A model generated the notes under the pieces. That model was not told where the DNA came from and searched no databases. It saw only the letters and a program-made list of their open reading frames with translations. Position numbers and translations under genes: made by a program. Below, one piece after another: positions 1 through 4,258 of a stretch of DNA of 6,592 nucleotides. Position 1 is the first letter of the stretch, and each line of letters starts with the position of its first letter. The stretch covers positions 1-6,592 of the forward strand of contig SYDZ01000199.1 in NCBI GenBank assembly GCA_005801025.1. Reading direction: 5' to 3'. Source of the DNA: Actinomycetota bacterium (GTDB lineage: Bacteria > Actinomycetota > Acidimicrobiia > Acidimicrobiales > Ilumatobacteraceae).

Positions 1-114
1 GATCACGCCGGCGATCGTGCGCACGCCCTCGTTGACTGCAAAGCCGTTGAAGTACGAACCTTCGTATGCCACCAACAAACGAGCCCGCCTGGTGGCGGGC
101 TCGGAAGTACTCAT
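1..114 (-). CDS. truA: tRNA pseudouridine synthase A, N-terminal 38 codons (cut by window edge)
   Basis: TruA converts uridines 38-40 of the tRNA anticodon arm to pseudouridine in the cytoplasm. Only the N-terminus is in the window, so the catalytic aspartate cannot be checked. The translated start is MSTSEPATRRARLLVAYEGS, followed by a YFNGFAVNEGVRTIAG stretch; the L-x-x-x-Y-x-G-x-x-F-x-G-F pattern is the first strand of the TruA fold, with GFA where many bacteria have GWQ, a variant I associate with actinobacteria. The location just downstream of rplQ is the usual one. The ATG at 114-112 is 28 nt after the rplQ stop and has no good Shine-Dalgarno. The first twelve codons include a strong hairpin (80-103), so a later TTG (codon 13 or 14) or GTG (codon 15) start is possible, though each would cut close to the first conserved strand. 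Confidence 0.85.
   Translation of the reverse strand, partial: MSTSEPATRRARLLVAYEGSYFNGFAVNEGVRTIAGVI
72..103 (-). terminator. Terminator-like hairpin at the rplQ/truA junction, inside the truA reading frame
   Basis: Read on the minus strand, CGAGCCCGCC (103-94) pairs perfectly with GGCGGGCTCG (89-80) around a 4-base ACCA loop, giving a 10-bp stem with nine G-C pairs and one A-T pair. It is followed directly by TTTGTTGG (79-72). This has the form of an intrinsic terminator pointing the way the operon is transcribed; the plus-strand side has no T run. It covers truA codons 4-12. The T tract is short and interrupted by a G, so termination may be partial. It could end most rplQ operon transcripts and limit truA, or it may be only a GC-rich coding stretch. 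Confidence 0.5.
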
Positions 115-142
115 AAAGTTTTAACGTGCAGTGAAGAACTCG

Positions 143-514
143 TCAGACGAGTTCAATACGTGCCATCGGGGCATTATCACCCTGACGCGGGCCGAGTTTG
201 AGAATACGCAAGTAGCCACCATTGCGCTCAAGATAGCGAGGCGCAACTTCAGCGACCAACTTATGGGTCATTTCCTTGTCACCGAGGTAACCCTGAATCT
301 GACGGATGCGGTGGATACTTGTGGCGTCACCATCTTGGGCCTTCTTGGCTTTGGTGATGAGTTTTTCAGCAATGGGGCGAAGTGCCTTAGCCTTAGCTTC
401 AGTGGTCTCAATGGCCTCAGCGGCAATCAACGAAGCAGTGAGGTTAGCCATCATCAACCTTTGGTGCTGTGAGCTACCACCAAAGTTTCTGGCACGGCGT
501 GGGGTTGCGGGCAT
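143..514 (-). CDS. rplQ: 50S ribosomal protein L17
   Basis: L17 (bL17) is a large-subunit protein located near the polypeptide exit tunnel. The 123-residue product has the family landmarks: an N-terminal R-N-F-G-G-S-S-x-H-Q-R-L block (residues 9-20), the TTEAKAKALRPIAEKLITKA helix (37-56), and the C-terminal GGYLRILKLGPRQGDNAPMA (99-118) ending in IELV. The length is normal for the family. The ATG at 514-512 is preceded by GAAGGAAAC, a good Shine-Dalgarno about 7 nt upstream. It lies 31 nt after rpoA, its usual partner, and is the last ribosomal gene of the operon; the leader carries the CCGACGAACG motif also found before rpoA. Stop TGA at 145-143. Nothing is missing from the core. Confidence 0.97.
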   Translation of the reverse strand: MPATPRRARNFGGSSQHQRLMMANLTASLIAAEAIETTEAKAKALRPIAEKLITKAKKAQDGDATSIHRIRQIQGYLGDKEMTHKLVAEVAPRYLERNGGYLRILKLGPRQGDNAPMARIELV

Positions 515-534
515 GTTCTGTTTCCTTCGTTAAA

Positions 535-544
535 CGTTCGTCGG
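535..544 (-). repeat. 10-base leader motif, copy before rplQ
   Basis: CCGACGAACG on the minus strand lies one base after the rpoA stop, 20 bases before the rplQ start. An identical 10-mer lies in the rpsD-rpoA gap at 1495-1504. Two exact copies in two gaps of about 30 bases each are unlikely to be chance, but I cannot assign a function; shared mRNA leader element or recent duplication of an intergenic segment are both possible. Confidence 0.4.
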
Positions 545-545
545 C

Positions 546-1484
546 TCAGCCGCGAAGTGTGAGGCCACGCTCATCAAGCTTTTGCTTGACTTCGTCGAGG
601 CTCTTCTGGCCAAAGTTGGTGATGTTCAGCAAGTCATCTTCGTTCTTGCTGAGAAGTTCGCCGATGGTGTTGACCTGGGCGCGCTTCAAACAGTTGCGAG
701 GGCGCTCTGAAAGATCGAGGTCTTCAATGGCGATGTCGAGATCTGGACTAGATGAACCAGCCAAAATCACTTCACCGAGTTCGAGTCCCTTGACTTCTTC
801 GGACAAGTTAGCCACGAGATCAACCAGTGAACGCAGTGTTGCGCCCGCCGAAGCGAGTGCATCACGTGGTGTGGTCGTTCCATCAGTCTCAATGTCAATC
901 ACCAACTTGTCGTAGTTGGTTGACTGCTCAACTCGCGTCGGTACTACATCAAACATGACGCGACGCACTGGCGAGAAGATGGCGTCTATTGGGATGACAC
1001 CAATCGTACGAATGCTTGAGTCGCGCTCACGGTCACTCGAGTTATAACCACGACCCTGCTCGACGGTGAGGTCAAGTGCAAGACGACCCTTTGAGTTGAC
1101 ATGAGCGATGACGAGATCTTTATTCAAAATCTCCACATCGGCTGGACACTGGATATCGCCAGCGGTCACGATTGCATCACCACGCACATCAACACGAATG
1201 CTGACAGGCTCATCGGAGAGAGAAGTCAGCACGATGTCTTTGAGGTTGAGGATGATGTCAGTGACGTCCTCAGTCACACCAGCAATGGTGTCAAACTCGT
1301 GCAGGGCCTCTTCGAACCTCACCGTCGTAATGGCGGCTCCGGGAATGGAGGACAGCAACACGCGGCGCAGCGAGTTACCTATGGTGTGGCCGAAACCGGG
1401 TTCAAGAGGGCCGACAGAAAAACTCTGACGGTTATCTTTTGGTTCGCCGATTGCTTCGACTGTGGGGCGTTGGATGACGAGCAT
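546..1484 (-). CDS. rpoA: DNA-directed RNA polymerase subunit alpha
   Basis: Alpha dimerises to nucleate assembly of RNA polymerase (with beta and beta') and contacts upstream promoter DNA and activators. The 312-residue protein shows the N-terminal assembly domain (about 1-228) with the signature GHTIGNSLRRVLLSSIPG (32-49), including the paired arginines 40-41, then an acidic/serine linker (about 229-250) and the C-terminal domain (251-312). The C-terminal domain keeps the DNA-binding determinant: R261, N264, C265 and K267 in RPRNCLK match E. coli R265, N268, C269 and K271, and the N-F-G-Q-K-S turn (290-295) keeps the lysine equivalent to K298, with Q where E. coli has K297. ATG at 1484-1482 follows GGAAGAGACAA. 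It is 30 nt after rpsD. The C-terminus ends shortly after GLTLRG, without the longer acidic tail of some actinobacteria. Stop TGA. Confidence 0.98.
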   Translation of the reverse strand: MLVIQRPTVEAIGEPKDNRQSFSVGPLEPGFGHTIGNSLRRVLLSSIPGAAITTVRFEEALHEFDTIAGVTEDVTDIILNLKDIVLTSLSDEPVSIRVDVRGDAIVTAGDIQCPADVEILNKDLVIAHVNSKGRLALDLTVEQGRGYNSSDRERDSSIRTIGVIPIDAIFSPVRRVMFDVVPTRVEQSTNYDKLVIDIETDGTTTPRDALASAGATLRSLVDLVANLSEEVKGLELGEVILAGSSSPDLDIAIEDLDLSERPRNCLKRAQVNTIGELLSKNEDDLLNITNFGQKSLDEVKQKLDERGLTLRG

Positions 1485-1494
1485 TTGTCTCTTC

Positions 1495-1504
1495 CGTTCG
1501 TCGG
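1495..1504 (-). repeat. 10-base leader motif, copy before rpoA
   Basis: CCGACGAACG on the minus strand lies in the rpsD-rpoA gap, 10 bases after the rpsD stop and 10 bases before the rpoA start; the rpoA ribosome-binding GGAAGAG overlaps its 3' end. It is identical to the copy at 535-544 before rplQ. I saw no third exact copy in the window. Confidence 0.4.
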
Positions 1505-1514
1505 GGTGATGGAA

Positions 1515-2132
1515 TTACTTAGAGTAAAGCTCAACGATGAGCTGTTCACGTACTGGTACATCTATGTTCTCGCGGGCTGGTTCATTGCGAACAGTGACTT
1601 GCTTGCCACCATCTCCGCTTTCGAGCCAACCCACTAATGAACGGTCAAGGGTATCGACATTGTGCTGGATAACGATCATTTCTCGGGCTTTTATGGCCAA
1701 AGTGATGACATCACCCTTCTTGACACGAGCACTCGGGATGTCCAGACGCTTGCCATTCACCAAGATCAAGCCATGGCTGACGAATTGGCGAGCCTGGGGG
1801 CGGGTGCTGGCAAAGCCGGCGCGGAAAACCACATTGTCGAGGCGCAATTCGAGAAGACGCAAGAGGTTCTCACCAGTTGGTCCCTGAAGACGGTTGGCTT
1901 CGTCATAGGTCTTGCGGAACTGACGCTCAAGCACACCGTAGATGTACTTCGCCTTCTGCTTTTCCTGGAGTTGGGTCAAGTACTCACTGCCTGCTGAACG
2001 ACGACGCGTACGACCGTGCTGACCTGGCGGGAATGGACGACGCTCAAGGGCTTTACGACCTTTTTCGTTTTCGAAAATATTGGTGTTGAGACGGCGCGAC
2101 AAGCGCACCTTGGGTCCAATGTAACGGGCCAT
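1515..2132 (-). CDS. rpsD: 30S ribosomal protein S4
   Basis: S4 (uS4) binds 16S rRNA early in small-subunit assembly and in several bacteria also represses its own operon. The 205-residue product has the N-terminal GPKVRLSRRLN stretch (6-16), the RRPFPPGQHGR motif (31-41), the S-E-Y-L-x-Q-L-Q-E-K-Q-K-A-K helix (49-62), and an S4 RNA-binding domain around 97-145 (LRLDNVVFRAGFASTRPQAR, then SHGLILVNGKRLDIPS). It ends in the typical REQLIVELYSK. The zinc cysteines of the C+ form of S4 are absent, so this is the zinc-independent type. ATG at 2132-2130 follows AAAAGGAACTAAGCG, and the gap to rpsK is only 3 nt. Its position between rpsK and rpoA is the classic alpha-operon order. Stop TAA. Confidence 0.98.
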   Translation of the reverse strand: MARYIGPKVRLSRRLNTNIFENEKGRKALERRPFPPGQHGRTRRRSAGSEYLTQLQEKQKAKYIYGVLERQFRKTYDEANRLQGPTGENLLRLLELRLDNVVFRAGFASTRPQARQFVSHGLILVNGKRLDIPSARVKKGDVITLAIKAREMIVIQHNVDTLDRSLVGWLESGDGGKQVTVRNEPARENIDVPVREQLIVELYSK

Positions 2133-2135
2133 CGC

Positions 2136-2534
2136 TTAGTTCCTTTTCCGCTTGGGCAACTTGCACCCATTGTGAGGCACCGGCGTGACATCTTTAATTC
2201 CGGTCACTTCAATACCAGTGTTCTGCAACGAACGAATCGCTGTGTCACGTCCAGAGCCTGGGCCCTTAGCGTGAACTTCAACACGACGCATGCCTTGTTC
2301 GAAAGCAGCCTTAGCAGCCTTCTCAGCAGCCATCTGTGCTGCGAATGGAGTGCTCTTGCGAGAACCCTTGAAGCCGACGCCACCGCCAGATGCCCACGAA
2401 AGCACATTGCCTTCAGTGTCGGAGATGCTGACGATGGTGTTATTAAACGAGCACTTGATGTGACACACACCAACGCTGACATTTTTACGTTCACGCTTAC
2501 GGGGGCGGCGACCGCCTGGCTTTGGCTTGGCCAT
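2136..2534 (-). CDS. rpsK: 30S ribosomal protein S11
   Basis: S11 (uS11) sits on the platform of the small subunit and supports mRNA-tRNA contacts in the E-site region. The 132-residue product has a basic N-terminal tail (KPGGRRPRKRERK, 5-17), the core strands CHIKCSFNNTIVSISD (24-39), SWASGGGVGFKGSRKSTPFA (46-65), AAEKAA and the RRVEVHAKGPGSGRDTAIRS segment (83-102). The C-terminal IKDVTPVPHNGCKLPKRKR includes the conserved Asn-Gly (122-123), which forms isoaspartate in E. coli S11. Two cysteines (24, 28) replace more usual residues in the first strand. ATG at 2534-2532 follows GAGGAAGTAACC; only 2 nt separate it from the rpsM stop, so translational coupling is likely. Stop TAA at 2138-2136. 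Confidence 0.98.
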   Translation of the reverse strand: MAKPKPGGRRPRKRERKNVSVGVCHIKCSFNNTIVSISDTEGNVLSWASGGGVGFKGSRKSTPFAAQMAAEKAAKAAFEQGMRRVEVHAKGPGSGRDTAIRSLQNTGIEVTGIKDVTPVPHNGCKLPKRKRN

Positions 2535-2536
2535 GG

Positions 2537-2917
2537 TTACTTCCTCACTGCCTTCTTCTTGTTAGCAACTGTGCGCTTTGGTCCCTTACGGGTACGAGCA
2601 TTGGTTTTACTGCGTTGACCGCGTACTGGTAAACCCTTGCGATGACGGATCCCCTGGAGGCAACCAATCTCAATCTTGCGCTTGATGTCAGTCTGCACTT
2701 CACGACGAAGGTCACCTTCAACAGTGACATTCTGATCAACCCATCCACGAAGTTTGTTGACTTCTTCGTCGGTGAGATCACGAACACGAGTGTTGGGACT
2801 GATGCCAAGATCGGCACACATTCTTTGAGCAGTCGGTTTGCCGATACCAAAAATGTAGGTCAGAGAAATCTCCAAACGCTTTTCACGTGGGATGTCTACT
2901 CCAGAAATACGGGCCAT
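2537..2917 (-). CDS. rpsM: 30S ribosomal protein S13
   Basis: S13 (uS13) is a head protein of the small subunit that contacts the P-site tRNA and forms the bridge with L5. The 126-residue product starts MARISGVDIPREKRLEISLT, has the helix-two-turn-helix TYIFGIGKPTAQRMCADLGI (20-39), the RVRDLTDEEVNKLR segment (44-57), the RREVQTDIKRKIEIG helix (71-85), and the family signature RHRKGLPVRGQRSKTNAR (91-108) followed by a strongly basic tail that reaches tRNA. ATG at 2917-2915 follows AATAAGGAAACAGC. It is 20 nt after rpmJ and 2 nt before rpsK. Length and motifs are normal. Stop TAA at 2539-2537. Confidence 0.98.
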   Translation of the reverse strand: MARISGVDIPREKRLEISLTYIFGIGKPTAQRMCADLGISPNTRVRDLTDEEVNKLRGWVDQNVTVEGDLRREVQTDIKRKIEIGCLQGIRHRKGLPVRGQRSKTNARTRKGPKRTVANKKKAVRK

Positions 2918-2937
2918 GCTGTTTCCTTATTCTCTTC

Positions 2938-3051
2938 TCAGCCTTGACGCTGCTTGTGACGCGGGTACTCGCAGATGACCATGACGCGGCCATGCCGACG
3001 GATGACTTTGCACTTCTCGCAGATTTTTTTTACACTCGGTTTGACCTTCAT
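2938..3051 (-). CDS. rpmJ: 50S ribosomal protein L36 (zinc-ribbon, C+ form)
   Basis: L36 (bL36) is the smallest large-subunit protein and holds 23S rRNA helices together near the base of the L7/L12 stalk. The 37-residue product begins MKVKPSVKKICEKCKVIRRH and ends with PRHKQRQG. It keeps the four zinc ligands of the C+ form: C11, C14, C27 and H32. Another ATG lies two codons upstream (3057-3055, adding Met-Thr), but the family nearly always starts MKV, so I choose 3051-3049. The upstream GAAGTGAGATGACC gives a modest ribosome-binding site. It sits between infA and rpsM, the standard position, 36 nt after infA and 20 nt before rpsM. Stop TGA at 2940-2938. Confidence 0.96.
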   Translation of the reverse strand: MKVKPSVKKICEKCKVIRRHGRVMVICEYPRHKQRQG

Positions 3052-3087
3052 GGTCATCTCACTTCTGTTTCGTTAGATGGATGTCAT

Positions 3088-3312
3088 TCACTTATAGCGA
3101 TAGGTAATGCGACCTCGGGTGAGGTCATACGGGGTGAGTTCTACTTGCACTTTGTCGCCGGGGAGAATACGGATGTAATTCATTCGCATCTTTCCGGAGA
3201 TATGAGCCAAAACTTTGTGGCCGTTCTCCAACTCCACCCGAAACATCGCGTTCGGTAGGGATTCGAGAATCGTGCCTTCTAGCAAGATGGCATCGTCTTT
3301 GGGCTTGGACAG
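3088..3312 (-). CDS. infA: Translation initiation factor IF-1, apparently with a CTG start
   Basis: IF-1 binds the ribosomal A site and works with IF-2 and IF-3 to select the start codon. The OB-fold is clear: ESLPNAMFRVELENGHKVLA, then HISGKMRMNYIRILPGDKV, then ELTPYDLTRGRITYRYK. The frame is closed upstream by a TAG at 3324-3322 and contains no ATG before the conserved core. The CTG at 3312-3310 lies 6 nt after an AGGAG and gives 74 residues (MSKPKDDAILLEGTIL...), matching the usual 71-74-residue family length and the acidic D-D-A-I N-terminus. A TTG at 3285-3283 is the only other common start codon; it would drop nine family-typical residues and has no Shine-Dalgarno. The identity is certain; the start is inferred. 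It heads the block infA-rpmJ-rpsM-rpsK-rpsD-rpoA-rplQ. Stop TGA at 3090-3088. Confidence 0.95.
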   Translation of the reverse strand: MSKPKDDAILLEGTILESLPNAMFRVELENGHKVLAHISGKMRMNYIRILPGDKVQVELTPYDLTRGRITYRYK

Positions 3313-3553
3313 AACTGACTCCTAACAGGGCGGATATTGCACACTGCGATGCGCCACGAAAACGCGTGCAGGTTTGGCCATTGGGCCGAGTGGCAATGCT
3401 ACCGCCGAGACTTACCCCATCCAATCGCCCGAGGCAGGAAAGTTGAGGGTCTCTGTCGGCCGTCAATGTAGTCCAGCCCGAGTCATCAAGTTGGGAAATC
3501 AGGCCCTCCTTTTCGGCGTCACAGATCACAGCCAAGTTATCCACAGAAGCCAT
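3125..3553 (-). CDS. Doubtful open frame after adk, overlapping infA out of frame
   Basis: An ATG (3553-3551) immediately follows the adk stop (TAAATG), and the frame stays open for 142 codons, running into infA in another frame and stopping inside it. I do not recognise the product. It starts MASVDNLAVICDAEKEGLIS; the first 35 or so residues look like a mildly acidic soluble protein, the later part turns arginine- and serine-rich, and the part overlapping infA is probably a shadow. The only ribosome-binding hint is GAAAGAG inside the adk end. It could be a coupled small protein, the remnant of a gene replaced or lost here, or a chance frame; I favour chance or remnant. Confidence 0.2.
   Translation of the reverse strand: MASVDNLAVICDAEKEGLISQLDDSGWTTLTADRDPQLSCLGRLDGVSLGGSIATRPNGQTCTRFRGASQCAISALLGVSSVQAQRRCHLARRHDSRIPTERDVSGGVGERPQSFGSYLRKDANELHPYSPRRQSASRTHPV
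3319..3323 (-). promoter_or_regulatory. Ribosome-binding site deciding the infA start
   Basis: AGGAG on the minus strand, overlapping the TAG that closes the infA frame, is followed by TCAGTT and then CTG. The 6-nt spacing is close to optimal for CTG at 3312-3310, and nothing similar precedes the TTG at 3285-3283. This is the main sequence argument for a CTG start. Confidence 0.65.
3396..3424 (-). promoter_or_regulatory. Candidate promoter for the infA-rplQ block
   Basis: On the minus strand TTGGAT (3424-3419) and TAGCAT (3401-3396) are separated by exactly 17 bases. The -10 keeps the T-A-n-n-A-T pattern and the -35 keeps TTG. A start near 3389 would give an infA leader of about 75 bases. 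It lies in the only gene-poor stretch of the window, where an internal promoter makes sense. A second pair, TTTTCG (3362-3357) with CAATAT (3339-3334), also has a 17-base spacer but a poor -35. Both are judged by eye only. Confidence 0.35.
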
Positions 3554-4219
3554 TTAGTCGCTCTTTCGGGCGAAATCGATAGCGACCGTCAATAAGCCGA
3601 AAACCTCGTCTGGTCCCTTTGAACCGTCAATAACAACCAAACGAGCATCCCGACCGTAGAACTCAAGCAGTGGAGCGGTTTGGCTTTCATAGAGATCCAA
3701 ACGCTGGCTAATGCTCTCGGGGGTGTCATCATCACGAATAACAACGTCTCCCCCACAAGAATCACAGGTCCAGAGGTCCCTCTTTTGACCAGTGGCGACA
3801 TAGTTCGTTCCACAATCGCGACATGCCCGCCGAGAGGAAATGCGTTGAATCACTAAATCGCGAGGCACGTCAAGATCAAGCACGACATGAATGGGTCGCT
3901 CCGCCGCAATACCGTCAAGAGCCACGGCCTGAGCCACAGTTCGAGGAAAGCCATCCAAGATATACCCGCGGGTGCGTGCATCATCTTGCTCAAGTCGCTC
4001 GCGAATGATTTCAATCATGATCTCATCGCCTACCAGACGGCCAGCCTCGATGACCTGTTTGGCCATCCTGCCAATCTCTGTACCCTCACGAACGGCGGCA
4101 CGTAAAATTTCACCTGTGGAGATATGCGGAACGACAAAATGACGCGAGATACGTTGACACTGCGTGCCCTTACCCGCCCCTTGGCGACCCATGATGATCA
4201 GCCGTACGCCCGCGGTCAT
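3554..4219 (-). CDS. adk: Adenylate kinase, zinc-LID type
   Basis: Adenylate kinase interconverts ATP + AMP and 2 ADP in the cytoplasm. The 221-residue protein has a P-loop GRQGAGKGTQ (11-20; the family usually has GPPGAGKGTQ), the AMP-site STGEILRAA (35-42; usual STGDxLR), the LDGFPRT motif (88-94), a LID opening with R130-R131 and four cysteines C133, C136, C152, C155 in two CxxC pairs expected to bind zinc, then RDDDTPESISQRL (162-174). The length fits the long-LID form. The ATG at 4219-4217 has no clear Shine-Dalgarno; it lies 3 nt after the stop of an 11-codon mini-ORF that begins on the secY stop, suggesting coupled translation. Stop TAA at 3556-3554. Its place after secY is standard; the usual next gene map is missing. 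Confidence 0.97.
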   Translation of the reverse strand: MTAGVRLIIMGRQGAGKGTQCQRISRHFVVPHISTGEILRAAVREGTEIGRMAKQVIEAGRLVGDEIMIEIIRERLEQDDARTRGYILDGFPRTVAQAVALDGIAAERPIHVVLDLDVPRDLVIQRISSRRACRDCGTNYVATGQKRDLWTCDSCGGDVVIRDDDTPESISQRLDLYESQTAPLLEFYGRDARLVVIDGSKGPDEVFGLLTVAIDFARKSD

Positions 4220-4222
4220 GAC

Positions 4223-4258
4223 TTAGCCCAGCGGCAGCAACCAAAGCTGCGTCGACAT
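4223..4258 (-). CDS. 11-codon mini-ORF bridging secY and adk
   Basis: The last base of the secY stop TGA is the first base of an ATG (TGATG, ATG at 4258-4256). This opens MSTQLWLLPLG and stops at TAA 4225-4223, in frame with adk and just 3 nt before its ATG. It may act as a relay that hands ribosomes from secY to adk, which lacks its own clear ribosome-binding site. It could equally be chance in a 38-base gap. A weak stem (GCAGC/GCTGC around TTTGGTT) lies within it. No peptide function is proposed. Confidence 0.3.
   Translation of the reverse strand: MSTQLWLLPLG

Larger units (their letters stand above)
3313..3553 (-). other. adk-infA spacer, no recognisable gene; map absent
   Basis: This 241-base stretch separates the adk stop from the infA start. 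In many actinobacterial and Gram-positive loci map (methionine aminopeptidase) lies here; I find no metal-binding or other Map motif in any frame. Two of the three minus-strand frames are stopped within the first 50 bases. The third begins with an ATG immediately after the adk stop and stays open through the spacer (described separately). The spacer also holds candidate promoter elements and the infA ribosome-binding site, so its clearest role is as the leader region for the infA-rplQ block. Confidence 0.6.

Noticed and set aside
469..915. Plus-strand open frame of 148 codons, very serine- and arginine-rich
   Set aside because: The composition is the typical antisense image of the rpoA C-terminal half; no support as a gene.
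1101..1637. Long plus-strand open frame (178 codons) opposite the rpoA start and rpsD end
   Set aside because: It lies antisense to rpoA and rpsD, whose identity is certain, and shows no recognisable motif; it is a shadow of their codon pattern.
2016..2618. Plus-strand open frame of 200 codons opposite rpsD, rpsK and rpsM
   Set aside because: It spans three ribosomal genes on the other strand and has no family features or ribosome-binding site; a by-product of coding bias.
2887..3258. Plus-strand open frame of 123 codons with a hydrophobic start resembling a signal peptide
   Set aside because: It is antisense to the rpsM start, rpmJ and infA; the hydrophobic start comes from the leader and the L36 C-terminus read backwards.
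3374..3390. Short GGCC-CAAT-GGCC inverted repeat in the adk-infA spacer
   Set aside because: A 4-bp stem with no T run after it on either strand; not enough for a terminator or riboswitch.
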